From an uncultured Bacteroides sp. (GTDB lineage: Bacteria; Bacteroidota; Bacteroidia; Bacteroidales; Bacteroidaceae): DNA of 64,000 nt. The first letter of the stretch is position 1; each line of letters begins with the position of its first letter. Location of the stretch: contig CALADS010000007.1 of assembly GCA_937890825.1 (NCBI GenBank), forward strand, positions 1-64,000. The letters are read 5' to 3'. Under the pieces are notes generated by a model that worked only from the letters and a program-made list of their open reading frames with translations, ran no database searches and had not been told where the DNA came from. Shown in pieces: positions 52,601-59,193 of this stretch. Both the position numbers and the translations under genes were made by a program.

Positions 52601-53003
52601 TGATGACTTTCACCCCTTTCTGACGTTCTACTCGATTCATCTGATAGACATAGTCGAGAACGGGGTAAAGGAAACACTCGGTTTTACCGGAACCGGTACC
52701 CGTTGTCAATAGGGTAGGCTCTGGCTGATGGCCACCGTGCGTGGTCAACTTCTGGAAGGCTTGTATTTGATGCAGGTGAGGTCGGAATCCAGGTTTGATG
52801 TCCAATGAGATCTCTTCGTCCTCGGCTGCTTTCACAAAGGGCGTCTTCAAGGAAACATAAGGTCCCTTGAAGAGACCGGTTCTCTCGTCTTCGATGAAAC
52901 GAAAGAATTCTTTGCCTACATCCGAATCTTTAAAACGGAAAGTGGCTCTGAGGTACTGCAGCACAGCAGTACGAACCTCGTATGCTTGATGTAGCGGTAG
53001 CAT
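46698..53003 (-). CDS. Giant DEAD/DEAH helicase with DUF1998-type C-terminus (DruE/DrmAB-like)
   Basis: 2101 residues. The N-terminal helicase half has Walker A TGTGSGKT (101-108), a DEAH-type Walker B VLDELH (238-243) and motif VI in FLQRVGRAGRKEGSALV. Cysteine pairs occur at IYYCRDCGSSGW, KCDICESRMC, FCSECDAI and LCPKCGSESW. The C-terminal region YDTIPGGTGYLSKLYD ... CYHCILSYGNQWQ fits the DUF1998 (MrfA zinc-binding) domain. A long tail follows. Size and layout match DruE of Druantia or a fusion of DISARM DrmA and DrmB. It lies 21 bp after the DUF1016 gene. Confidence 0.85.
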   Translation of the reverse strand: MLPLHQAYEVRTAVLQYLRATFRFKDSDVGKEFFRFIEDERTGLFKGPYVSLKTPFVKAAEDEEISLDIKPGFRPHLHQIQAFQKLTTHGGHQPEPTLLTTGTGSGKTECFLYPVLDYVYQMNRVERQKGVKVIIMYPMNALASDQAKRLAETIWGDERLKGKVTAGLFIGEGEDAKNYPTQMGEHHIIENRESIVNDVPDILLTNFKMLDYGLMQQRYMKLWDGNLGEREPLLRFIVLDELHTYDGAQGTDVANLIRRLKLKLAIPQDWLTPVGTSATIGNGEESKRLLCDYASDVFGEKFFESSIIEEHRVPVSEFFEENLDNYIPSDVQLKKLSLENTNSTEEYLNQVRTIWLPRCANNPLEIGERVKKLQIVKDLLTVTSKGILSLQDLMQELGQENNRFLALNRTNPTYARNVVESLLALISESKVGNDKAKFPMLYLQIQLWQRELSGIQRFVQPEVEFTWRDAIPHDDRISLPIYYCRDCGSSGWLTMKKESEQKFATDASKISQAFMNKDKDIRLMNTKTSAHQPIDDYLNTDMIEHGDFYIHPDDLTIGSRTDEKVMSVYASRRGTFYGGKNMKLDTKCPLCMNESLSIVGHRTSTLSSVAVSQVMSSDFDSKDIRARKTLTFSNSVQDSAHLAGFYEVRTFRFLFRQSIQQYLNTVGHAVSLRELQEGFKTYWKEKLEGDEYYYRFLPGELIEKLDLSKQYRDTNTGELTDKFKAEFDLRVDWEICSEFGFMSQRGRTLEKMGSSATYFKESDLRLVFHKMEPWLRSEESNLHFVADNEMLFISFANGILHRLRSRGGIDHAFLQLFRTKQLKTVMLNWPRMEKVHFLHKRFGRNRIPHMMGYQRPNTNDEVLDVTTMSGRGNKVNWYSMYFVKSLMTPAGIIFALNPEQINDFYIKLLDTMCECMILDKQMAGEIANYAIRPDALYIEPSVNVIKCDICESRMCVAKSDTLTEETHCLDYKCVQGKYAVYEPSGDNYYKKVYNRDLSPRIYAHEHTGLLDRKIREEVENEFKNHPTAHSTNVLTATSTLEMGIDIGDLNVVANTGIPPKPSNFLQRVGRAGRKEGSALVLNYAKSGKHDMFYFAEPLSMMEGTVSTPGCFLEAKDILRRHFFAYSIDSWTSSDKNNIIPARIEFLHMGFELLTDSNFFVNRIAEFIKVHQVLLTENFRKQYPASAQEVLDNLFEIVTDGTLIQRVMDEFDHLITQLIHIKEEKQELKQRLDAIPMNDEARRKDIQDQNKALRSREKALKEQSVVEFMTNAGLLPNYAFPETGVKLSATIFSRPALGDDAANTPEPKTLELVRQASQGIRELAPGNKFYTQKMRLQVKGLSLNDRTDSLKTMRFCSECDAIAEEGTPEFTMNLCPKCGSESWHSNSHKYLKFTTATTSVFKDDSVMDDSKEDREQERFHTIKHFQFNHKGPVSSYGLKNVSFGMEFCKDVKLTEVNYGNKEQLADPTEINKTQHISLKGFVTCKYCGKTTSVLYGKEEAKDLHYPYCNHKDVKFPLAEDEVGTFEYLYLYRTMHTEAIKVLLPVQLFDTEASTQLFKAGLELGMRYYYKSNPEHIKIDVYNEYNKATQNFDNYLVIYDTIPGGTGYLSKLYDKTEFTELIRHSYEHIRDCECRLEGKDGCYHCILSYGNQWQRQNLSRERAEQLFKEIYDECVSNNWEDIHGSVGTITTSGRIEDSELESLFVKTMEKVAKDNNWTWTRKADAINETYTYELTITDDDMEIKYAVTPQYRLGPSLGVSQVTKPDFQFICSYAKVKGEEMDPRTIIQWSVYLDGYAYHASENSMGFYNDFKRREAIRLSDREPRLSWTLTWSDIKPYIQPDETTAMDDLFVSSPNGDLLAEFENTFWRKKDSLSRFIFALTHPEVETLKKEIFAYLASCWTDEDQYLAAYDSIEMALEENAKNQYADISDADAENYHFFAKTQFIPRNPLVSGSAWVPFDQNEDWGNSVRYNWELKQGLDKINKEIWEDFWRRYNILQFFSNQSSVAHQGNSINLTEILELFPGLEDIVTDLVNNGVKFDTDGGYELRKDDIIIAEAAIKIDDKNIVIDDFEGREDEMTLFIDHGFTVYTPETFNINEIKNN

Positions 53004-53024
53004 AGGTAAAAGGATTAAGTTCGG

Positions 53025-54203
53025 TTATTCATTTAATAGCTTCTCCAGTTCTTCTTTGGGTGGAAGCACCTTCATCAGCTCTTCATCCATCTCGTCTGCC
53101 GTTTTATACGTAGCCACCCCCATGGGTTGACGAAAATCTTGCATGATGTATTCCACGTAAGCCTTGTCGGCACTCTTGCAGAGAATGATACCGATAGGAG
53201 GTTCCTCTCCCTCGCGGCGATCATCATCGTTGAGGATGCGTAAATAGCTGCTGAGTTGGGCCAGATAGGCGGTTTTAAACTTGCCTTTCTTCAACTCAAA
53301 AACTACGAGGCGCCTCAAGTCGCGATTGAAAAACAAGAGATCGATCCAATGGTCATGGCCTAATTTGTCATAGTGCACTTGGCTGCCATTGAAGGTAAAA
53401 CCTTTGCCGAAGGTCATAATAAAGTTTTTGATGTTGTGTACGATACTTTGTTCAATGACCCGTTCGTCCACTTCTTCATCCCGCATGCCCAGTTCTTCCA
53501 CATTGATGAAGTCGAGTAGATACTCATCCTTGAACATTTGAATAGCTCGATAGGCCTGTTTGTATTCAGGAATGGTTGCGAGAAAGTTGTTGGGCATCTC
53601 TCCTTGGTGATGATACAAATCCTTCTTGATGATACCTGCCAGATCTTCCGCTGTTACCTTATAATCGGCAGCATATTGTATGTAGAATAGGCGTTCATTC
53701 CAGTCTTTTGTTTGGGATAGAATGACGATGTGATGCGTAAAACTTATGCTTAGAAATGGTACTAATGGGAAATTGTCTAAATTCGTCAGTTGTAACTGAC
53801 GAATTGTATCGTTCTCGTTATCAGTTGATTGATTATCTTCTTGAATGCCGACTGACGGTGTAGCGCCCAATTCGTCAGTCGTAACTGACGAATTAGATTC
53901 TATGCCATTCCATGCTTCATAGAAAGCTCGCATATTCTTCAGATTGGTTTCACCAAAGCCTCGCAATCCAGGAAGTTCATCTCGTAGATGTTGACTGATG
54001 GATTTTAATATGCCGCCACCCCAATTCTTATTTCGGGTATTGTTGGATATATAGCGGCCGATGCCATAATACAGAGCCAGCTGCTCTTGGTTGACTGCCT
54101 TAGCGGCACGGGCTTGGCTTTGCAGGATCGCTGTTTTCAGTATATTGACAGCATCAGACATTTGCTGTGTATCTTTTTTTTCTATCTTTTTATCCATAAT
54201 CAT
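53025..54203 (-). CDS. DUF1016 PD-(D/E)XK nuclease (YhcG-like)
   Basis: 392 residues from the ATG at 54203, which overlaps the methylase stop by 4 nt (ATGA). A longer open frame starts at 54245. The N-terminal DUF1016 region includes YYGIGRYISNNTRNKNWGGGIL and LPGLRGFGETNLKNMRAFYE. The C-terminal nuclease part has HWIDLLFFNRDLRRLVVFELKKGKFK with the acidic and Lys residues of the PD-(D/E)XK fold. The linker between them (about residues 115-150) is low in conservation and is encoded by two copies of a palindrome. YhcG-type proteins often travel with restriction-modification genes. Confidence 0.87.
   Translation of the reverse strand: MIMDKKIEKKDTQQMSDAVNILKTAILQSQARAAKAVNQEQLALYYGIGRYISNNTRNKNWGGGILKSISQHLRDELPGLRGFGETNLKNMRAFYEAWNGIESNSSVTTDELGATPSVGIQEDNQSTDNENDTIRQLQLTNLDNFPLVPFLSISFTHHIVILSQTKDWNERLFYIQYAADYKVTAEDLAGIIKKDLYHHQGEMPNNFLATIPEYKQAYRAIQMFKDEYLLDFINVEELGMRDEEVDERVIEQSIVHNIKNFIMTFGKGFTFNGSQVHYDKLGHDHWIDLLFFNRDLRRLVVFELKKGKFKTAYLAQLSSYLRILNDDDRREGEEPPIGIILCKSADKAYVEYIMQDFRQPMGVATYKTADEMDEELMKVLPPKEELEKLLNE
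53780..53805. repeat. 26-bp palindrome inside the DUF1016 gene, copy 1
   Basis: AATTCGTCAGTT and AACTGACGAATT form a perfect 12-bp inverted repeat around GT. It is read as part of RQLQLTNL in the protein. Confidence 0.85.
53869..53894. repeat. 26-bp palindrome inside the DUF1016 gene, copy 2
   Basis: It is the same sequence as copy 1 apart from one base (AATTCGTCAGTC then GT and AACTGACGAATT). It lies 63 bp away and is read in another frame as SSVTTDEL. A partial copy (ACTGACGG) lies between them. Confidence 0.85.
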
Positions 54204-57200
54204 TCTTTTTCTTTCGGAGTGAATACTGTACTGAAGTGAGCCCAAGCGCGGCGGTAGTCGGCTATGCGGTCACACTTGGTGTAGGGGGCATAGTAGGTAA
54301 CCTGTTGGCCGCCGTAAAGTTCACTCTTTTGCGGATCGATGGTATGCGTATGCGTGGACGAGGTACCTGCATAGGTATTCTCGTCTATCTGTTCTCCTCT
54401 GATATCTTCCCAACCGAGCATACCAGTCTTGGCATTGCGCTTGCGGTCGAGACCCACGCCAGTCAGTCCCTTGGAGCAGGTGAATACGATATTTCCCTTC
54501 TGGTCGTACCAGGTGTCTGCCTCGTTCTGCTGAAGGACGGGGAATTGGATGGTGTAAATCATTTCCAAGTCTTCCAACGTCAAACCCAAAGCCATAGCGG
54601 CGATTACGTCTATCTCTACCAAGGCCATGCGACGCTCGAAGTAGTTGCGCAAGGGAATGTCCCATGCCCAGTCTTCGTGCAGCTGGTCGAATGGCTTAAG
54701 GCGAGGGTCATTGAGACTCCAGGTCTCCTGTTTGTAGGCTTCATTCCATACTTCTTGCCAAAGGTCTGCGTAATGGACTGTGAGGCAATTGAGGAGGAGG
54801 GTACGGGCGAATAGTGATGGTTTGAATTTATCTGAAATTCCCAAAGGGAAGCCGTTTATACGATTAATACGTACATCGCTTATTTTTAAGCTTTTTACGT
54901 AAAAATCCCAAGTGGTTGAAGAACAGCAACCAGAAAACTCCACTAAGTCGTTATAATTGTCGAATGTAATAGACACTACTCCACCTATATGGGCTGAATT
55001 TGGTGGAATAATCACACCAGATAACGAACGCTCAGAATCCGATCCTATCTGTCTTCTAAATGCTGCCTTATAGTAGGAAAACCAATCATCGCACATAGTT
55101 CTATCAGTTCCTTCTGCCTTATAAAAGCCCAGAAACAAATTTCTAAAATCTGATGTTGGAATATTAGGGATGTAATTAGTCCTTGCTAAATAGGAATCTG
55201 ACACCATATTGAGATCTATTATATCGTAGTCTGAATTTAGTATACACTTTTCTCGTGGAGTCTTATATAAAGGATTTGCCACAAAAATATGAGGTCCACT
55301 GAAAATCATCTCCATATTATTGCTATTTGCCCATTGAGTGCACCTTATTATCTGCTTTTTATCTACAGAAATCGTTTCATTAAGACCTTCTGTAATAATT
55401 GCATTATAATCTATTACATGTTTCTTAAAATCAGAAAATCTCTTTATTATATTTAGAATTTCCTCGACGTGAATAGAAACCAGTTTAGCACTTTCCCAAT
55501 CACTTCCACTTTCAAATGCATCAGACATCACTTTCAATTCCTTGTCTGTAAATGTCACAATTCTGTTTTTATGACCTGCGATATTCCATTTCCCATTTTT
55601 CCCTTTTTTACCTTCGCATAGTCCATGCCCATCATGCGCAAAACAAGCGTCCACAGTACTCGGATGGAACAAATTGCTGAGCGAAGCGAAGCGCGGTGAT
55701 GAACTTCGGCGAGGGCCGAGAAGTTGATCACCATACACCGTATGGTGATCAACTTCGGCAAAAAGCCGAAGTTCATTTTGGTACTGAAAATGGTAACGCA
55801 AACGCTTGTAAAGTTCACGCCTAAGTGGTTGCCCTTTTGGGTCGTCATAGATACTTTCAGGCGTTAACAAGCCTATATATCCATTTTCATCAGAAGCCAA
55901 ATCCATGCAATTCTCCAGCACACATTTATAAAGGTTTGTATGCTGACCCACAAGCAAAGGATAGTTGCTGTATGCATTCATGAATGTAGAACTACATTCA
56001 ATTTCAATTTCTTCTGAACGATAAAGCTCTTCGGTTGCCGGAATCTGCTTAAACATCTGGTTGCGCATCTTACGGACATCCGGTGCCGATACTTTACGTA
56101 TAGCTACCTCAGGGTATTTCTCAGAGAGGATACCTTGTTCATCAAATTCCAACTTGAGCCATGGCGGATTACCACAAATAATATCAAATCCATCCCTTAG
56201 CCAGAATACCTCGATGAACTCCAGCATAGGGTGGAAGAAACGATAGCGAGCAGACAGTTGCTCCACTATTTTAAAACGACGAGGTTCTTCGTCTGCAAAG
56301 AGTGAATCATTTGCATGCGCATTACGGAGAATCTCCGTTTTGGATTGTGCAATAATTTGCGACTCTTCTTCAGAAATACGCTTGAATTCTTCGTCATTAT
56401 CAAATAGAGTAGCGTCTGCCTTTTTAAGAGCGGCTTTGGTTCTTGTGTCAAGCAAAGCATCATCCACCTGGAGAAGCGTTTCAATATCTGCCCAGTACTG
56501 TTCACGGGTAGGTAGGCTCGCGGCATCTTTGTACTCCCAGAACCAAAGGGCACACCAATAGTCCATCACCAGTTTCAGTTTGTGATAGGCATTGTTGTGA
56601 CCATAGCGGGTGTCAAAGAGTTCCTGCTTCTTTGCATACGATTCAGCCTGCATCTCTGCACGGAACAGCTCCTTATCATCATGATTGATGCCATCCCAAA
56701 CCTCTTTACGGTTGTTGGTGCATTGCTCAATCGAAATTTGATATCTAAAGTATTCCTTTAATAAATGGTCAATCTTAGCACTAATGCGTTGAAGAATACT
56801 GAATTCGGTTGCGAGAATCGGATTGGTCCATGACTTCACGATGTCGTTCATCCGCTTGGTCTCTTCCTTATGCTTATCCTTCTGTTCCTTGATTTTGCGT
56901 ACTGCCACCATCGCAGGATCGGGCAAGAGAAAGTGGTAGATGTCATTGACCGGACGATTGACACGATTGCTGAAAAATTTCACCTTGTGAGGTGCTTTTT
57001 CCCACCAGTTGGTGCCCATTTTCTTTCTACCCTGGATGGTACCATAGAATTCCTCCTTATGGTACACCTTGAGCCAAGCGCCAATAACGGCATTACCCAC
57101 CGTGAGGCGATTCGCAAAGAAGGGAGTTTCCATATCCTTGTGAATCACGTTCAGCCAAAGAGACAATTTGCCCAATTCTACGGCTGTAGGGTTCAGGTCG

Positions 57201-59188
57201 ACTCCATATACGTTGTGCGTAGCGATGTAGGCCTTCACCTTTTGCAATTCATTGCGATACTGGTCCGGAGCGATACGCCAGTTTCTTAAGCCGGCTTCCT
57301 TCTGTTGTTTCTGCTGGTATTCCAGATAAGCCACCGCCAATTGGTTGATGACTTCGTTCTGGAAAGCAGCCGCACCCATAGCGGGTTCCAGAATCTTAAG
57401 TTCCAGCAGTTCGGTGGCTTTGCGCTTGCCTTCCGCTACTTCATCAATGATGGACTTAAGGGTGTACTTCACCGTGCTTCGAGTCAGTACTTCAGGTGTA
57501 TAGTAAGAAGCCGACTTTTGGCGGTCACGACCATTCAAGCGATACACGAAGGTGCCCTTAGGAAGAATCTTGGGACGTTCGTCCGCATCACAGAGAATCT
57601 CGTTGGGCTCAAAGTCATCCATTCGGCTATAAGGCACAAGGAATGTGCCTTCCTCAGGCTTGTCAGCCTTGTGTACCTCAATATAGTCTTCCTCGGCATA
57701 GAAACCACGGAAGGCCAGCAAACTCTCGTAGACCGAACCCAATTGGTTGACACCTAAGTTGGCATAGGAGATGCGACCACGGCCAAAGCGTCCATTTTTC
57801 TTGGAAAGTGAAAGAGCGCAGATAATCTCTTGCCATTTGCTGTTACGGATTTTCACGTTAGCCAGATGTCTCAGGTTCTTATTGTTGAAGAGGGGAGAGT
57901 CGATAGGACGAATTCTAAAACTCTTGTTCTCATAAACATTGGTGGCAGGGTCATAGCCATCTGAAAGCAGATGGAACAAGTGTTGGATGGTTTCGTCAAA
58001 GAAATATCCATCCTGGCTTTCCTTGCTACGCAGGTTGACCTGTTCGAGGTCGCGCAGGATTTCAAGGGAGTAGCCTTGTTTATAGATACTGTCTCCTGTA
58101 GGAAGAATCTCCAATTCCGTACGGCTTTCGGCATAGAAAATAAACAACAGTCGGTAGACGATGGTCAAACAGTCGTCCTTTACTTCCGCCTCAAAGTCAT
58201 CGTTGGTTTCATCATAAGTGTTGGTCTCTGCATCATACTTGCCAAAAGGTTGGTTTACGACGTATTTCTTGTAGTAAAGCGCTTCATTGGCCAATGTTTC
58301 AACGGCATTGACTACACCTTCCTTCAAATCTTTGGTCACTTCATAAGCGTTCTTATAGCTATCTTCTACCAGCGTTTCCATCAAGAGAGTATCGCTGTCG
58401 GAAGCAAGGGTTTCTTTGGAAATCAGCAGATGGAAGAGTGCATAATATTTGCTGAACGTAGAAATGGAGGCTTGTGAAAAGAGTTCATCCAAAGAGAATT
58501 GAAGGTAAGCCCCTTGATTCCACTTCGTCTGATCCAACAAGAACAGGGTGTTACCTGCCATCATCAGGATATAATGAGGACGGCGTTCTTCGGGTAATAA
58601 GAACAGCGCATCTATAGCCTTGTTGATGACAGCAGGAGAGATGCGTAATCCCTCGGGAAGCGTAAATACTTCACTCCATTGGCCTGAATAGTAGAGTTGG
58701 TTTCTCACCATTTGTTCATTGACCTTTCCATGCTGTTCTACCTCATAATGCTGGTCAAAGAGGCCTGCAGGTTCGTTCTCACCCATCTTGATGAGGTGCT
58801 GCATTTCCATAATGAGCATGGATGTCTTTCCGCTGCGAGTGAGAATGTGACGAACCGGAACGACCGAGTTCTCCGTGTCGTTCACGGAATAGAATTGTGC
58901 ATAAGGATTTTCCACGCTGTAGCCCAAAATATTCAAGAGGCGCGTATGGAAATCGTGGGTATGTTTGATGGCATCCTTCACACGAGGATTCGTGTTTAGA
59001 ATGTAGTTTTTATATTTCTCGTATTCACCTTTCAGAAGCTTGTAAGGTTTGCAAAGTGCTGTCATTTCATCAGCATTCAAGCCCGATGCTTTTTGAACCT
59101 TATCTATAAAATCTTCTCCGAAATAACCCGCAGGGAAATAATCACCTACGTTTTGAATGAATCTATATTTTATGTTTTCTGCTGCCAT
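54200..59188 (-). CDS. Eco57I/PglX-type adenine methylase (DrmMI-like)
   Basis: 1662 residues. After about 550 residues of helical N-terminal region comes SASYYTPEVLTRSTVKYTL, then SAM motif I as LEPAMGAAAF (about 600-609). Motif IV is CGNPPWLKLEF near residue 1006. A specificity-like C-terminal region follows. This is the Eco57I/N6-adenine family seen in type IIG enzymes, BREX PglX and DISARM DrmMI. I see no PD-(D/E)XK nuclease fused at the N-terminus. It is placed between the SNF2 helicase (5 bp) and the DUF1016 nuclease (4-nt overlap). It would mark host DNA for self/non-self recognition. A palindromic segment lies inside codons 1138-1163. Confidence 0.87.
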   Translation of the reverse strand: MAAENIKYRFIQNVGDYFPAGYFGEDFIDKVQKASGLNADEMTALCKPYKLLKGEYEKYKNYILNTNPRVKDAIKHTHDFHTRLLNILGYSVENPYAQFYSVNDTENSVVPVRHILTRSGKTSMLIMEMQHLIKMGENEPAGLFDQHYEVEQHGKVNEQMVRNQLYYSGQWSEVFTLPEGLRISPAVINKAIDALFLLPEERRPHYILMMAGNTLFLLDQTKWNQGAYLQFSLDELFSQASISTFSKYYALFHLLISKETLASDSDTLLMETLVEDSYKNAYEVTKDLKEGVVNAVETLANEALYYKKYVVNQPFGKYDAETNTYDETNDDFEAEVKDDCLTIVYRLLFIFYAESRTELEILPTGDSIYKQGYSLEILRDLEQVNLRSKESQDGYFFDETIQHLFHLLSDGYDPATNVYENKSFRIRPIDSPLFNNKNLRHLANVKIRNSKWQEIICALSLSKKNGRFGRGRISYANLGVNQLGSVYESLLAFRGFYAEEDYIEVHKADKPEEGTFLVPYSRMDDFEPNEILCDADERPKILPKGTFVYRLNGRDRQKSASYYTPEVLTRSTVKYTLKSIIDEVAEGKRKATELLELKILEPAMGAAAFQNEVINQLAVAYLEYQQKQQKEAGLRNWRIAPDQYRNELQKVKAYIATHNVYGVDLNPTAVELGKLSLWLNVIHKDMETPFFANRLTVGNAVIGAWLKVYHKEEFYGTIQGRKKMGTNWWEKAPHKVKFFSNRVNRPVNDIYHFLLPDPAMVAVRKIKEQKDKHKEETKRMNDIVKSWTNPILATEFSILQRISAKIDHLLKEYFRYQISIEQCTNNRKEVWDGINHDDKELFRAEMQAESYAKKQELFDTRYGHNNAYHKLKLVMDYWCALWFWEYKDAASLPTREQYWADIETLLQVDDALLDTRTKAALKKADATLFDNDEEFKRISEEESQIIAQSKTEILRNAHANDSLFADEEPRRFKIVEQLSARYRFFHPMLEFIEVFWLRDGFDIICGNPPWLKLEFDEQGILSEKYPEVAIRKVSAPDVRKMRNQMFKQIPATEELYRSEEIEIECSSTFMNAYSNYPLLVGQHTNLYKCVLENCMDLASDENGYIGLLTPESIYDDPKGQPLRRELYKRLRYHFQYQNELRLFAEVDHHTVYGDQLLGPRRSSSPRFASLSNLFHPSTVDACFAHDGHGLCEGKKGKNGKWNIAGHKNRIVTFTDKELKVMSDAFESGSDWESAKLVSIHVEEILNIIKRFSDFKKHVIDYNAIITEGLNETISVDKKQIIRCTQWANSNNMEMIFSGPHIFVANPLYKTPREKCILNSDYDIIDLNMVSDSYLARTNYIPNIPTSDFRNLFLGFYKAEGTDRTMCDDWFSYYKAAFRRQIGSDSERSLSGVIIPPNSAHIGGVVSITFDNYNDLVEFSGCCSSTTWDFYVKSLKISDVRINRINGFPLGISDKFKPSLFARTLLLNCLTVHYADLWQEVWNEAYKQETWSLNDPRLKPFDQLHEDWAWDIPLRNYFERRMALVEIDVIAAMALGLTLEDLEMIYTIQFPVLQQNEADTWYDQKGNIVFTCSKGLTGVGLDRKRNAKTGMLGWEDIRGEQIDENTYAGTSSTHTHTIDPQKSELYGGQQVTYYAPYTKCDRIADYRRAWAHFSTVFTPKEKE
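55701..55774. repeat. Nested palindrome inside the methylase gene
   Basis: A perfect 16-bp stem with a 3-nt loop (55721-55736 with 55740-55755) is embedded between outer arms GAACTTCGGC (55701-55710) and GCCGAAGTTC (55765-55774). CTTCGGC/GCCGAAG also forms its own hairpin at 55753-55771. On the coding strand GCCGAAGTT(G/C)ATCACC occurs twice. The segment is translated in frame. Confidence 0.85.
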
Positions 59189-59193
59189 AACTG

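Noticed and set aside
54236..54814. 192-codon open frame antisense to the methylase
   Set aside because: It overlaps the conserved C-terminal coding region of the methylase and shows no domain or start signal.
54236..59188. Phase-variable, invertible methylase specificity region
   Set aside because: The palindrome in the gene is local, and no second partial copy or recombinase gene is found within the window.
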